A DNA stretch of 64,000 bases from Serratia symbiotica (GTDB lineage Bacteria; Pseudomonadota; Gammaproteobacteria; Enterobacterales; Enterobacteriaceae): assembly GCA_900380265.1 (NCBI GenBank), contig LR025083.1:62001-126000 (forward strand), written 5' to 3'. The notes under the pieces were generated by a model. The model was not told where the DNA came from and ran no database searches. It worked only from the letters and a program-made list of their open reading frames with translations. Numbering within the stretch: the stretch's first letter is position 1; each line of letters begins with the position of its first letter. The position numbers and the translations under genes were made by a program. Of this stretch, positions 44,220-55,707 are shown in pieces.

Positions 44220-45560
44220 GAGTATTGGATTATAATTTCTCGCTATAAGAAATGCTTAACACCTCTTTAATCTATTGCGTTATGTACGGTAACGCTGGCA
44301 TTGATAGTGGGGTACATCAACTGATTGGTGAACTGAACCACGAATATTATCATAGTATTTTGAGTGTACTATGATAAATTCTACAGAAAATAGTCCCTAA
44401 ATAGAAGCGCATATAATAATATACATTCACCAGTTGGAAACTTTATAGCACAGGTTCTTTGGCAACCTTCAGGTGTAAAGCTGCATATTTTAGGGGAGGG
44501 AATTGTTAAAATAATAAGCGCAAAGCGTTAGCTGCGCACAGTATGACAAGGGTCTGGAAACTTATTGGAGTTCTCTCAGGATATGAATCTTTTCTCATTT
44601 GTAACTAACTTTGTGAGTTATGGAGGACATGTTATGTAACATATGTGTGTGGGATAACCCCTGATGTTATAGCTGCTATACCAGCAGTTACTAAGCACCG
44701 ACAATCACTTATAGCATACCGGGTTAATTGATAGAAAAAGTTATCTGGAACTTAAAAGGTGGTGCCAAGGAGTATAATACCTACTGTATTCAGTCAGCGA
44801 CATATAATAAGTTAACAAAACAAATTTTGTTCACTTATCGTAAACTGGATAAGTGTTGATAGGATCCTAGATCGACCGTAACAGGTCGATGAATGTCGGT
44901 GAGTGTTTATGTAGTCCGAGCACGAATGCGCTGTCTTGTTGGCGACGCGTCCAACAGATCGAGGATAGATAACTAGATATCTTTGATATCTTAGGCTAGA
45001 TTTAGTTGGTAAGACTGTGAATTTACAAGTGACTGCACAGGTGCCTGTTTGCTGACTGAGCAGAATCATATGAAAGTCATATGCGTGAGAAGTGATATAA
45101 GTTCAATTTACTATTCTTGGCCGATAGCTATCTCAAACTAAGCTTGTTTGCATTATCCAGTTGATATGGGATGTACAGTTAGTACTGTACCAGAGATAAG
45201 CGATAAATAACACAGTCGGTCAAGAACATAATTATATTATATATTTTATTTATAGCTGAGATCATCGCTGTTTTTTATAAATACCATGTAAATGGTAATG
45301 ATACGTTCACCCTGCTCTTGCATTGGAGCGCTATAAAACTTATCTTATCTCCTATTGCTAGATTAACTCTCTGTTTGATAGCTGAACTATTTAAGTGGTA
45401 GATATACGTCGAAAATCAGAAAGCGCTGTAGATTGCTAGAATAAGTTATTCACAGCATTAAATGAATATAAACTGGTCAAAGCACCCATAAGCGTAGTGT
45501 TTATTATTAAATAAAAGAAGAGGAAACCCCGGCTTCAAAGCGGAGGTGACTTAGCTTTAA
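44220..45560 (+). pseudogene. phoR: phoR fossil (phosphate sensor kinase)
   Basis: Lies between phoB fossil and brnQ as in E. coli. GGAKEYNTYCIQSATYNKLT then KQILFTYRKLDKC near 44758-44855 matches [20 protein letters not shown] and EGLVKQLLTLSKIEA just after the H-box; APTITYSIPG sits on the RTPLTVLQG part of the H-box, whose His is lost. CVRSDISSIYYSW near 45080 matches QLRSAISNLVYNAV (N-box). ENQKAL, stop, IARIS fits the G-box. Stops throughout. Confidence 0.68.
44347..44377. repeat. perfect 11-bp inverted repeat, 9-nt loop
   Basis: Arms TTATCATAGTA (44347-44357) and TACTATGATAA (44367-44377), in the 5' part of the phoR fossil. Confidence 0.9.
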
Positions 45561-45646
45561 TCTAAATAAAACGCAACTTTATAACTAGGTCAGCATAATA
45601 TGATTAGTCTAGAATTATGGTTATTTAATAGGTAGCACAGAATCGT

Positions 45647-46945
45647 ATGAGCCATTTTTTAACGTCAAAAGATGTTCTGGCATTGGGGTTTATGACCTTT
45701 GCTTTGTTCGTGGGTGCTGGGAATATTATTTTTCCTCCAATGGTTGGTTTGCAATCAGGAGACTATGTCTGGATAGCTGCACTGGGATTTCTAGCTAGCG
45801 CCGTGGTCTTACCCGTCATCACTTTGATTGCATTAGCTCGCGTCGGTGGTGATATGAATGTGCTAAGTAGGCCGATTGGACACAAAGCCGGCCAATGTCT
45901 GGCGATCCTATGCTATGTAACAGTAGGGCTATTATTCGCCACCCCTCGAGCTGCAACCGTATCCTTTGAAGTGGGTATAGCCCCGCTGATCGGCCATGGG
46001 AACAACTCTTTGTTTTTATACAGCTTGCTGTTCTTTACGCTGGTTGTTATCATATCCCTATATCCAGACCGTTTGCTCGATACTATTGGGCATGTGTTGG
46101 CACCGATAAAAATTACTGCGCTGGCTGCTTTAGGCGTCGCTGCATTTATTTGGCCAGCAGGACCCGTGATGGTGGCAACTGATATGTATCAGACGATCCC
46201 TTTTTATTCTGGTTTCGTTAACGGGTATCTAACCATGGATACCCTGGGTGCGCTGGTATGTGGCAGTGTCATTGTCAACGCTGTCCGTTCTCGTGGCGTA
46301 AAAGACACAGCTCTTTTAACCCGTTACACTATTCTGGCTGGATTGATCGCTGGCGTGGGGCTGACGTTGGTGTACCTAAGCCTGTTCAATCTAGGATCAG
46401 GAAGCGGAGTGCTAGTGCCTGAAGCAACTAATGGTGCTGTGATTCTGTATGCCTATGTGCAGCATTCTTTTGGCAACGTAGGTAGCTTCTTCTTGGCCGC
46501 ATTAATCTTTATTGCTTGTGTAGTTACTGCGGTAGGTTTAACTTGTGCCTGCGCTGAGTTCTTTGCTAAACATCTCCCATTCTCTTATAAAACTCTGGTA
46601 TTTATCTTAGGATTGTTCTCGATGGTGTTATCCAATCTGGGCCTAAGCCAGCTAATCCAAATTTCAACCCAAGTGCTAACAGCCATGTACCCATCTTGCA
46701 TTACGTTGGTTCTACTAAGTTTTACAGTCGACTGGTGGAATAATGCGACGCGCATTATATCGATGGTGATGTTGATCAGCTTGTTCTTTGGCATTATTGA
46801 TGCAGTGCAGGCCTCCAGTCTAAAATACCTCCTACCTACGTGGAGCTATCATTTGCCGTTGGCGGAGCAAGGGTTGGTTTGGTTGCCACCTTCATTATTT
46901 ATGTTATTGTTGTTAGCGCTGTATGATCGGGTGTGTACACATTAA
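45647..46945 (+). CDS. brnQ: branched-chain amino acid:cation symporter
   Basis: Intact 432-residue LIVCS-family inner-membrane carrier for leucine, isoleucine and valine. Hallmarks: [72 protein letters not shown] and [18 protein letters not shown]; about 12 hydrophobic helices. Slightly shorter than E. coli (439). The ribosome site is weak (AGG about 15 bases before the ATG). Flanked by phoR and proY fossils, so it is kept on its own. Likely imports branched-chain amino acids supplied by host or partner (inference). Confidence 0.95.
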   Translation: MSHFLTSKDVLALGFMTFALFVGAGNIIFPPMVGLQSGDYVWIAALGFLASAVVLPVITLIALARVGGDMNVLSRPIGHKAGQCLAILCYVTVGLLFATPRAATVSFEVGIAPLIGHGNNSLFLYSLLFFTLVVIISLYPDRLLDTIGHVLAPIKITALAALGVAAFIWPAGPVMVATDMYQTIPFYSGFVNGYLTMDTLGALVCGSVIVNAVRSRGVKDTALLTRYTILAGLIAGVGLTLVYLSLFNLGSGSGVLVPEATNGAVILYAYVQHSFGNVGSFFLAALIFIACVVTAVGLTCACAEFFAKHLPFSYKTLVFILGLFSMVLSNLGLSQLIQISTQVLTAMYPSCITLVLLSFTVDWWNNATRIISMVMLISLFFGIIDAVQASSLKYLLPTWSYHLPLAEQGLVWLPPSLFMLLLLALYDRVCTH

Positions 46946-46959
46946 AAATAACCATATAC

Positions 46960-47000
46960 AAATAAACTTCCGGTTTATTTGAGGTCCTTTGAGTGACCTC
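46960..47000 (+). terminator. two tandem hairpins after brnQ
   Basis: First hairpin: AAATAAAC/GTTTATTT (46960-46980, loop TTCCG). Second: GAGGTC/GACCTC (46981-47000), followed by TTGCTTGTT. They begin 15 nt after the brnQ stop, a position typical for a terminator. Confidence 0.55.
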
Positions 47001-47034
47001 TTGCTTGTTATCTGTTACATTATGGGTATATATT

Positions 47035-48410
47035 ATGCAATAAGAGAAATTTTCAGCCGTTTTGCCAAAATCATAGTTAAAGCCTGGTCTTAATAGAGTA
47101 GATATTCTCTTATCTGGAACTGGCTCTAGATATTGGTGTTGCCTTTTTTTACGAATCGGCAGATGTGATCAAGATGGTTGGTCTAGTGTGTTGTTAGCTG
47201 ATTGAAGCAGTGGTATTTTATCATTTATCATTATGCGCAGACTAGGAAAATATAAGTTAACAACTCGGAATCTAGTGAGTTGCCTAAGAATGGGAAAGAT
47301 TACCTTGTCCGATGTGCGGTATATAACTGATTAACAATACTGCTGTAATATTTTGATCTTTCCCATCGCCAATGCAATATTCGGTATTTATATAGACATT
47401 TGTCTCTCTTAAGAGACCGCAGCGGATCTGCGGCGCTAAGCGTGGTTCTGATTATAGGAGTGATACTCCTGATAGATGTGTGGATTTGGTGAGCTACAGT
47501 TCCGGTATTCGTTCTTGTAGGTGATCAGCATCCCACTTATAGTTAAGTGGGATCAGTACGATTATCTGTGAGAGTAGTGCTAGCCTCTCACCAATCTGTG
47601 TGTATCATCTTCCTCTACAGAGGAATATCTTAAGTGCCTCTATATTGAATAATTTTTCGCATTCTTTGAGGATGGTTACTGATTGTAAGACCGAAAGTAT
47701 CGGTATTACCGTAGCTGATAGCAAAGATTTACACATTCCTATCCTGAATACCATTCACTCAGTGCTATAGACAATTCTAGGACGCTATTTAGCACTATCT
47801 TGGAGATTGTATCGATTTATCATTCGGATCAATCAGTTACATATGGTAGCCCGTTCGTGCTGACTTTCCATTACACGGTGTGTGCATAGCAGCGAGTATT
47901 AGTAACTTGCTAGTGATTATCACGTAACTTCCCATCATTCACAGTGATGGGTTTGGCGTTGGTCTCATATTATACGGAAAGACCTTGCACAGCCATCCAA
48001 TCTAAGATGTGTAAGAGAGTCTCTTCCAGTAGGTAGAGCGTGGGATACGGTGATAGTAATGCTGCTTATCTCGGTATCCTTCCACTATATTATACCAGAA
48101 AGGATTCCTATTAATTGCTCCGCTTGTCACTTTTCTAGCATTTTGGTATGGATGTATAATCCTGATCTTATAGATCGCCTACCTTTGTACTCTAAGAAAA
48201 TGTGAGGGATCTGAGATTTTCAATATGGTGACGAGTTAGTTGCTGCGATAATAGCAAGTGTTTTACTTAGCATTTATGATCACCATCATCGGTTTCTTTC
48301 CAATCATTCATCTATCGTTATACTTCATTATGGTTTGGGTGATGACGCTACTAGTCTTTTATTACTTTAAAATAAAAACAAAAAGAAATGATCTTTACTT
48401 TATTTAATGA
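47035..48410 (+). pseudogene. proY: proY fossil (cryptic proline permease)
   Basis: Directly downstream of brnQ, as in E. coli. The N-terminus reads LKPGLNRVDILLSGTGSRYW near 47079-47140, matching [22 protein letters not shown]. The C-terminus is an open 40-codon stretch ITIIGFFPIIHLSLYF then IMVWVMTLLVFYYFKIKTKR to TAA 48410, matching FIIGLIGYHPDTRISLYV and GFAWIVVLLIGWMFKRRH. Length 1376 bp against 1374 intact. The middle is full of stops. Confidence 0.75.
47530..47553. repeat. perfect 10-bp inverted repeat, 4-nt loop
   Basis: Arms ATCCCACTTA (47530-47539) and TAAGTGGGAT (47544-47553), within the proY fossil. Confidence 0.9.
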
Positions 48411-48414
48411 AGTA

Positions 48415-50435
48415 TTAAAACGAGTATTGCGAATGTGACATGCTAATGCTACGAATGGCTATTGCGACTGCCTGCCTATTTTCAGATTAGTATTTTGATT
48501 TTCGATGAGCGTGACATGTGTATTAAAGTAATACAAACCGAGAGGGAGAGGTCGAGATGTCCCATCATTATACGGTTACTATATTAAAATGTGATAATAT
48601 TTAATAGATAAAAGAGAACATAAAGTTAGAGGTTGTTGACTCTCTCGTAGAGAGATCTTCCGTTCACTCTAACGGCTAGTCAAAAGCTAGTACTCCGCTT
48701 ATCTCAGGTTGCGTATATTAAATCTGTGAGAGTAAGGCAGATCATATAGGGCTATTTAACTTTGATTGCTCAAGCAGAGCTTGAGGTCCTTGTTTTTTTG
48801 GGGTAGTATATTGGAGAAACGACACGTTGCGCATGAGACATCATTATTTGGGAATTAGATCGTTGTGTCTGGTTGGTGCATCTATTATCGACTATGCCGA
48901 ACGTTGTACTTAATTAGGCTCATTCCTGTTTGCGGGAATAAATTAACTATTTGATGCTTTTCAGCACATTTATCAGCAAAAATCATGACCTTGATTAGGA
49001 AAGACAGAATCTCACAATACTTGTATTGTTAATGGGAACGCCTATGGTGTTAGCCTGAACAAGCTCTAGACCTTTTCTCGCTAACCAGAACCCGTGAAGT
49101 TATTCCTTTAGTTATTCAACAGCACGCTGCTCCTGGGCAGCTAGAAGTGTGAAACTATTCATTGTCGGTGCTCGCGGGTAGAGATATAACTATCATCATA
49201 GTTGAATAGCGATTGTATCTTCCTTTCATATGTGACTGCTAGTAAAGTATGGGTTTAAGCGGCCGAGCTTTCCAGTATGACTATTTCTTGCACATTTCTC
49301 CGCACTAGTGTTGATGGGTCATCTATCACTTGGGTTGTTGTGAATTTAGTTTGCTGAAATGGGTATTGCAATCCATGTACGCTTGCATCATCACTTCGAC
49401 CATGCCATAGTTATGCGCCAAAGTGATGCACTCTATTCTGTGTATCCCATTAGATTCTGGTACGTTGAATATTTAGCACAGCGTGCTGTGCTGCCAGAGA
49501 TAAGAATAGGCGTCAAGATATGCTGATAGCTTCGCAGATAAAGTGCTTATCGGAGTTTTAGTGACTGTGTGATTAAAAATAAGCCCTCATTAGCATGCTT
49601 CTTCACTGTTTGTTTCAGCCAGCCATTACCTGCTATATTTTCTTATTTAAAATGTATGCGCACTGTCTTTCTGTATGCGTGATATCACTTTAGCTAGATT
49701 TCTCTGTATAAAATGAATGTCTACCTCTAATGGTAGTCTGTCTTAAAGTGAGAAGATTTTTGCGGCTCAGATATTTGTTTAAAACGTGAGAGGCGGTATC
49801 AAGTCGCCCATTGCGGCGTGGTCAGCATATAGCCTGCTCGCATTGCTGTAATTACTTGTTTTTATAATAGATTGCGAATCATTCTACTACATTCGCGCGT
49901 TCATGTTCGATATTGACAAGCACGACTAGTATGGCTACTGTCTTAATGGCATATAAGCGGTATTTTTACTTTCCAGAAGGAGCTGAATATGTTTTTCGAT
50001 CACTAGTAGTGTCTCGCCTTGATAAAAAAGTTAATAAAGATATCGATAGCATCGGCAATAGAGGGAGATAAACCTATCTTTTGACTCTCATATCAAATTT
50101 GCGTGATTGTAGAGTGTGATTACGGATTTGTGAGTGACTCACTATGTATTGTAGGGTTACAAGCATGTGATTTTAGGCTTGTATTGGCGGATTGTAAGCT
50201 TTATACAGGGTACCACTGCTTTAGTGTACAGTGGTGAAGTCATTTGCATTTCTATTTTTTAAAATATAGGTATCCTTACTTATATATGGTGAGGAAATTT
50301 TACGCTTATAAAGCGTAATAAGCTTCTGTTGTTGTGTATATTGAGGTGGATGTTGATAAGAAAATGTATACTACACCCTTGATGTGTCTGACCAAAGGCG
50401 AGATAGCATAGGGATATGGGTAGTATCTAAAAAAT
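48415..50435. other. 2-kb region without readable gene
   Basis: Its length would fit malZ (1.8 kb), which follows proY in E. coli, but I could not align MalZ motifs in any plus-strand frame. No other gene recognised. Confidence 0.45.
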
Positions 50436-50437
50436 AA

Positions 50438-50458
50438 AAACCGGCCATATAGCCGGTT
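50438..50458 (-). terminator. intrinsic terminator of the peroxiredoxin gene
   Basis: On the minus strand, arms AAACCGGC and GCCGGTTT pair perfectly and are followed by TTATTTTTT; the hairpin begins about 20 nt after the stop codon. One of the few canonical terminators in the window. Confidence 0.85.
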
Positions 50459-50477
50459 TGTTGATTCTGGAGTGCAG

Positions 50478-51080
50478 TTATAATTTTTCAGAGTTTTCTG
50501 ACAGGTATTGAGCGATCCCATCTGGGGATGGGGTAATGCCCGCTTTTCCCTTTTCCCACTGCGCTGGGCAAACTTCGCCGTGTTCCTCGTAGAATTGGAG
50601 TGCGTCAACAGTACGCAGTATTTCGTCGATATTACGGCCAATGGGCAGGTCGTTGACCACTTGTACGCGTACGACGCTATCTTTGTCGATCAAAAAGGAG
50701 CCGCGTAGCGCAATGCCAGCTTCTGGATGTTCAATACCGTAAGATTGCTGAATTGTACGTTTAATATCAGCAACCATGGGGTATTTGATTGCACCGACGC
50801 CTCCGTTTCCGACTGGCGTTTTACGCCATGCATTATGGACGAACTCTGAATCGCATGAAACTCCCACTACTTTAACACCGCGTTTCTTGAACTCTTCATA
50901 GCGGTGATTAAAAGCAATTAGCTCAGAAGGACATACGAATGTGAAGTCCATGGGCCAGAAGAACAAGACGCCCGGCTTCCCATTCAGGTGTTGTTTGAGG
51001 TTGAAGTTTACAACAATATCGCCATTGCCTAATACGGCAGCAGCAGTAAAGTCAGGGGCGTGACGAGTTACTAGAACCAT
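50478..51080 (-). CDS. ahpC: 2-Cys peroxiredoxin (AhpC/TSA family)
   Basis: Intact 200-residue peroxidase reducing hydrogen peroxide and organic peroxides. The peroxidatic Cys is residue 50 in FTFVCPSEL; the resolving Cys lies in EVCPAQWEKGKAG near residue 171. The GGVGAIKYPMVAD loop and C-terminal YL-type tail are those of typical, oxidation-sensitive 2-Cys enzymes. It is a Prx close to those found beside acpH and queA in Serratia and Yersinia rather than E. coli AhpC at the ahpCF locus, so the symbol is tentative. Strong ribosome site AAAGGAG, six bases before ATG. It has its own terminator, so it is monocistronic. Confidence 0.9.
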   Translation of the reverse strand: MVLVTRHAPDFTAAAVLGNGDIVVNFNLKQHLNGKPGVLFFWPMDFTFVCPSELIAFNHRYEEFKKRGVKVVGVSCDSEFVHNAWRKTPVGNGGVGAIKYPMVADIKRTIQQSYGIEHPEAGIALRGSFLIDKDSVVRVQVVNDLPIGRNIDEILRTVDALQFYEEHGEVCPAQWEKGKAGITPSPDGIAQYLSENSEKL

Positions 51081-51599
51081 AAAGACTCCTTTACATGTAA
51101 TACCAGGGTTGATGGAAAATAGTAATCAGTATAGCACTGTAGTGTAGTCGGTAAAGAGTAACTCATGCATTGGCGAGACAGGTTTTGCATGTTTGAGTTT
51201 AGATTCAATTATAAAATAAAATAACTGCGTACTAGTAATAAGGTAAATAAAATTTTCTTAAAGCAGGGGAATAATAACTTATAAAGTTAAATTTACAGTG
51301 CTTGCTGTTTTATTGGTTGTGGCAATACAATAATTTGTGTTTTAAAGTGAGAATCATAGCTTTTAGTTTTTCTGGATGGCTAGATAAGGGAGTAAGAGGT
51401 GGGGTAGATAGGCCTAGAAACTCTCAGTTTGCGGATAAATGGTGATTTAGCATAGCTGGCTGTCCAGCCTGCTATAAAGAGGTGTTAATTGGAATGCTAA
51501 AAGAGCACGCTATCAGCGGTAGTTACAGCATAATGTTGCTGTACGTCCATTAATTGGAATAGTGGAAGCTGCTTAACGAGTAAAATTGTTTCTAGTAGC

Positions 51600-52150
51600 T
51601 CTCAAATAGTAAACCAAAGCGATTACAAGGGTAAATGGCTCTTAGCAGCCCAGTGGCGTCTGAAATAGTTTGCGGTAGGTTTTTACCTACGAGAGAGTGC
51701 TTGATAACATATAAAAATGGTGATTCATCATGATGCCGGCTAGTGAGTTCAGTGAACATTCATTCATTGGGTTGCTGGGATCCATGCAGTTCGCCAAAAG
51801 ATTTGCTGCAAAGAGTTTTGTAATAACCCTTTTAAATAAAATAACCAATAAAATTTATCTGGCTATTGTACTCTAATAATGTGTTTTCCTCCCAAGGATT
51901 CTTCTATTAGTCTAATCAGATGGGTTTTCTAGCACAGCTTGGAATATATGAGCAAGTGATTCAGACGAGTGATGGATCTTTTAGTAACTAATTAAATGGA
52001 AGTGGGTGTCCCGCATGCGGGATATGAACTCGGTTGTACGATGTAGTCAATAAAGACGGTCTCAACCATCATCAATTCATACTGGAAGATTAGTGCTTAA
52101 TAAGATTGCTGCTAAATGTAGCTGATTAATTTATTGGTGCTAATTAAATC
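51600..52150 (-). pseudogene. acpH: acpH fossil (ACP phosphodiesterase)
   Basis: Divergent from queA as in E. coli. On the minus strand QLHLAAILLSTNLPV near 52090-52125 fits AcpH HLHLAHLADSSLSGNLL. KIHHSSESLAHIFQAV near 51940-51985 fits YMHRRIDVMTDNLPEV, and CSLNSLAGIMMNHHFYML near 51720-51765, then SSTLS, fits FIQNVLNGMANRRPRLDAL then RDSW. Stops in each block. Spacing matches a 580-bp gene. Confidence 0.58.
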
Positions 52151-52201
52151 AAATCTCAGGAGAGATTCTCTTTTGTCATCCACTCAATTATAGTGAATAC
52201 T

Positions 52202-53278
52202 ATGCGCATTGCTGATTTTTCGTTTGACCTTCCCAGATCTTTAATTGCTCGCTATCCGAAATCTGTACGCAGCAGTTGTCGCTTATTGCATCTGGATGGG
52301 CTAAGCGGAATGCTAACGCACGGTGAATTTCCCGATCTATTGGATAAGCTAGATGCAGGGGATCTATTAGTCTTTAACAATACTCGTGTGATTCCAGCAC
52401 GTATATTTGGTCGCAAGGCTAGTGGTGGTAAGTTAGAGTTGCTAGTGGAACGCGTAATCGATGATGACCGCGTGTTGGCTCACATCCGAGCCTCTAAGGA
52501 AGCAAAACCAGGTACTGCACTTTTTTTGGGCGATCAGGAGATAATCTCTGCCAGTATTATAGCACGCCACGGCAGACTTTTTGAGCTTCGGTTTGATGAT
52601 AAACGCGATGCGTTTAGTATCCTTAATATTATTGGTCATATACCGCTGCCCCCGTATATTAACCGCCCGGATGAGTATGCCGACAGTTTACTATATCAAA
52701 CAGTTTACAGTAAACACCCGGGGGCCATTGCAGCACCGACCGCCGGTCTGCATTTCGATGCAGGGTTGCTTGCTGCGCTACGCGCGAAAGATATTCAAAT
52801 GGCTTTTGTTACTTTGCATATTGGGTCTGGGACTTTTTCGCCAGTTCGGGTAAATAAAATTGAAGAACATGTAATGCATGAGGAATACACTGAGGTATCA
52901 CAAGAGGTGGTGGATGCAGTATTACGCTGTAAAGCGCGTGGTAACCGCGTAGTTGCGGTTGGAACCACTTCGGTACGCTCACTAGAAAGTGCCGTGAATG
53001 CCAATAATCATTGCTTAATTGCCCCATTTAGCGGCGACACCCGTATCTTGATTACTCCAGGATATCGGTATAAGGTTGTGGATGCGCTAGTCACTAATTT
53101 TCACTTGCCGGAATCAACGTTGCTCATGCTAGTTGCTGCATTCGCTGGCTATAAAAATACTATGAATGCTTATCAGCAGGCGATAGCTGAACAATATCGA
53201 TTTTTCAGTTACGGCGATGCAATGTTGATCAGCCGTAATCCGCAGGCGGAGAAAGAATCTGTTAGTATAAATGTCTAG
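52202..53278 (+). CDS. queA: S-adenosylmethionine:tRNA ribosyltransferase-isomerase
   Basis: Intact 358-residue enzyme that moves the ribosyl part of SAM onto 7-aminomethyl-7-deazaguanine in tRNA, making epoxyqueuosine. Conserved blocks: PAPTAGLHF-type [60 protein letters not shown] and [21 protein letters not shown] use ATG 52202 ([11 protein letters not shown]) to match the family; an in-frame GTG lies three codons upstream. No Shine-Dalgarno sequence is near the ATG; AGGAGAGA lies about 40 bases away. The downstream partner tgt is a fossil, leaving QueA without a locally encoded substrate supplier. Confidence 0.94.
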   Translation: MRIADFSFDLPRSLIARYPKSVRSSCRLLHLDGLSGMLTHGEFPDLLDKLDAGDLLVFNNTRVIPARIFGRKASGGKLELLVERVIDDDRVLAHIRASKEAKPGTALFLGDQEIISASIIARHGRLFELRFDDKRDAFSILNIIGHIPLPPYINRPDEYADSLLYQTVYSKHPGAIAAPTAGLHFDAGLLAALRAKDIQMAFVTLHIGSGTFSPVRVNKIEEHVMHEEYTEVSQEVVDAVLRCKARGNRVVAVGTTSVRSLESAVNANNHCLIAPFSGDTRILITPGYRYKVVDALVTNFHLPESTLLMLVAAFAGYKNTMNAYQQAIAEQYRFFSYGDAMLISRNPQAEKESVSINV

Positions 53279-53291
53279 TAAATTGGAAACT

Positions 53292-54420
53292 ATGGAAAGC
53301 TTAGCGGGTATTAACCGTCCTCCTCGGGTCAGAGCGTGTAAAGAGACGGTACACTGCTAATATATCCGAAGTCTGAAAAATAAAAGATAGTCATTCCGGC
53401 TATACCAAAAATGGTATAACCCTTTTTTGTCTCTTTGAGATAGTTTTACATATAACTTAATGTTATTCTGCGTTGTAATGTTAGAAGGTAATGTAGATAT
53501 ATTAGCAGAGTTGATGTTCGGAGCTGTTATGCTGCCCGGGTGAGTTAGTAGGTGATGTTGTTAGGGCTGTGTAAAAGCTTTCTGTTAGAATGTTTACATA
53601 AAAGGCTGCTTGTTGCTCAACGTCGATAAAAATAACAGTAGAAAGGTTACTTGTGGTTGTACCTCCGTGCATTGGCACGGTCAGGTTTAGCCTGCTTTAT
53701 AACTGTCAAGTTAGTGCGTAGCGGTAGTTATACCGAAGCGATGCTGAATAATATTCAGGCCCTGTGGTCGTAGGTGGCATGCTCACTAGTAGAAATGATT
53801 TGGTTAAGGTAGTTTAACCAAATTACTTGCTAGAGAATAGCTATCGCAACTACTTCTAGAATTATGAGGCTGTTAGTAAAGACAGCATGCAACACTTCTC
53901 TCACAACATAGAAGCTGAAAGGATAGAATTAAAAATAAGGTTCTGTACATCAATAATTATGGCTGTATAAGCGTTACATGAAAGCATGTATGATAGTTGC
54001 CTATGAAACAGAAAAATATCGACAGAATCAAAGATACGGAAAGGTATTAATTATGTACTGAATTAGTGGATTGTATCACAGGTTGCCAGCGAGCCTTCTC
54101 ATGATGTAATAGAAAAATAGATAAAACATCTAATACGTCACTCGGGGTTAAAATTAGACGGCATAGTGCCTTTCTCATAGTCACAGTTGATCGATTTTTT
54201 TACTGGCAGTGTAATATTTTACATAAAAAGTGCTGGGAAAACTTTTTGAGTGCAGTAGAGAAGCTGTCGTTCTGGCCTGCGAACAGTTATTGCAAAGTCA
54301 CAGATACTCTCATGAGTCATGCTATTTGAGAGTCCCTGACTAGGTAACAATAGAGTAGTAACTCTCAATACTTTAGTTATTAATATTTTTCAGATTAGCA
54401 ATCTTTGGAAATCCGCCAGC
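53292..54420 (+). pseudogene. tgt: tgt fossil (tRNA-guanine transglycosylase)
   Basis: Begins 14 bp after queA at ATG 53292; RPPRVRACKETVHC resembles the Tgt N-terminal RARRGRL...VVETPC. KNKVLYINNYG near 53934 fits NKNALFGIIQG. ELVDCITGCQRAF near 54060-54100 fits DMFDCVMPTRNARNG, with the distance from the start (about 260 codons) exactly as in Tgt. The catalytic Asp motifs ILTDSGGFQ and GGLAVGE are not found, and stops are numerous. Expected operon position queA-tgt-yajC. Confidence 0.58.
53402..53428 (+). terminator. terminator-like hairpin shortly after queA
   Basis: GGCTATACCA and TGGTATAACC pair around AAAA (one mismatch) and run into CTTTTTTG. It begins about 120 nt after the queA stop, inside what was the 5' end of tgt. 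It may now serve as the queA terminator, having evolved after tgt was lost (inference). Confidence 0.55.
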
Positions 54421-54465
54421 CTGGCTGCGGCTCAATGAACATGGGTAGTGTCGGTGAAGATAATT

Positions 54466-54800
54466 ATGTCATTCTTGGACGTCTCTCACTCAGTGTTGTG
54501 AAACTGCTCTACACCTAGTTATTCCTCGCAGTCTGACCTAGACGATAACAATTAGGGTATCTCTATACCAGCCTCATACAATTTAAACGCTCTTTCTTAT
54601 GCTGTAAGAGCTAATAAAGTTCTAGTTGTTTTTAAAATACCCAGAGCTATACACCAAAACGGTGACTCTAAAGCGGTATATTTATAAGTGAATTTTCTCA
54701 TGATCTGAACTGAGGAGATTTCTATAAAATATAGTCCTCTCTTGTAAAATTATGGATATCTCTAAATAAATCGAGGCCAGAATGCCGGGTGCTGCATTTT
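54466..54800 (+). pseudogene. yajC: yajC fossil (Sec translocon accessory protein)
   Basis: ATG 54466 reads MSFLDVSHSVL, like YajC MSFFISDAVAA, 46 bp after the end of the tgt fossil. Further on ALSYAVRANKVLV fits KLMDSIAKGDEVLT. The membrane helix is no longer readable, and stops intervene. A secD fossil should follow but was not recognised. Confidence 0.48.
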
Positions 54801-55700
54801 GTTATGATCATGGTCTGTCTACAAGAATGACCAAGTAACATCTTTTGGCTTAACAAGTGATAACAAAGAGCGATTAAAAGTAAAATCATTAAGAAATCAT
54901 GGAAAACTGCTAAAGCTATCGTGACGAAAGCCGATAGAATAGGAGGTGATTAGCATCACATAGTATTGGTTTTAGTAGCGCCTAGGTTTTAGTGAAAGTT
55001 GTGACCGGAAGCAGATTAACCGGTGTTAATATAAAATCCATTGCCGACTGACCGCTTCGCATCACTGCTCTAGTCAATGCAACTGTGTGTAATTTCTCTC
55101 TTGCTTGATATTTGTGTACGATAAAAGATGTCGTATTCAAACATCACTGTGTGTATCAAATTTATTATTGACTTTAACTAACATGTCAAAGGACTCTAAC
55201 ATGCTTTAAATAGGATCAATATAAAAGTATGTCTGACAGAGGTCATGGATGGCGCCAGATTAACTATATGCACGAATAGCACTCATAGGATTGCTTATTC
55301 CTGTACTGAATAGTGCCAATTATTTAATAGTTAGTGGTTGTTAATTGAGTGAGAGGCTCTCCCTTTCCCTCGGAAAGCTGCTTGAGGATGGGTGAACAAC
55401 TTATCGAGCTCAAGAGTGATTCTTATCTCAATAATATTGAGAATAGCAAGTTCTAGTTATATTTAATATGCATATTCAATTTTAGAGATATAAGCATTCC
55501 AAAAAAGAAGGAGTGCAGAGAAAGGATTGTTCACATGCTTTCCATATGAATATTTGTTCATTTTGACGAACTAAAGAACTGCTCTGTTCTATTTTCTAGT
55601 ATAGAAGAAGGTAATAATTAGAATGCTCTTGAGTGTTATCCAGATTGTTGTTCAGTAGATGATCTGTTTGCATATGTGCGCAGAAACAGTTTAGATAAGA
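54800..55700. other. 0.9-kb region before dnaQ without readable gene
   Basis: A secD fossil would begin here but none could be aligned, and a tRNA-Asp gene, which follows dnaQ in E. coli, is absent. The break in E. coli gene order between queA-tgt-yajC and dnaQ lies within this stretch. Confidence 0.5.
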
Positions 55701-55707
55701 CGCCGAT

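Noticed and set aside
48415-50300. malZ fossil between proY and the peroxiredoxin gene
   Set aside because: Size fits, but no glycosidase motif could be aligned in any frame.
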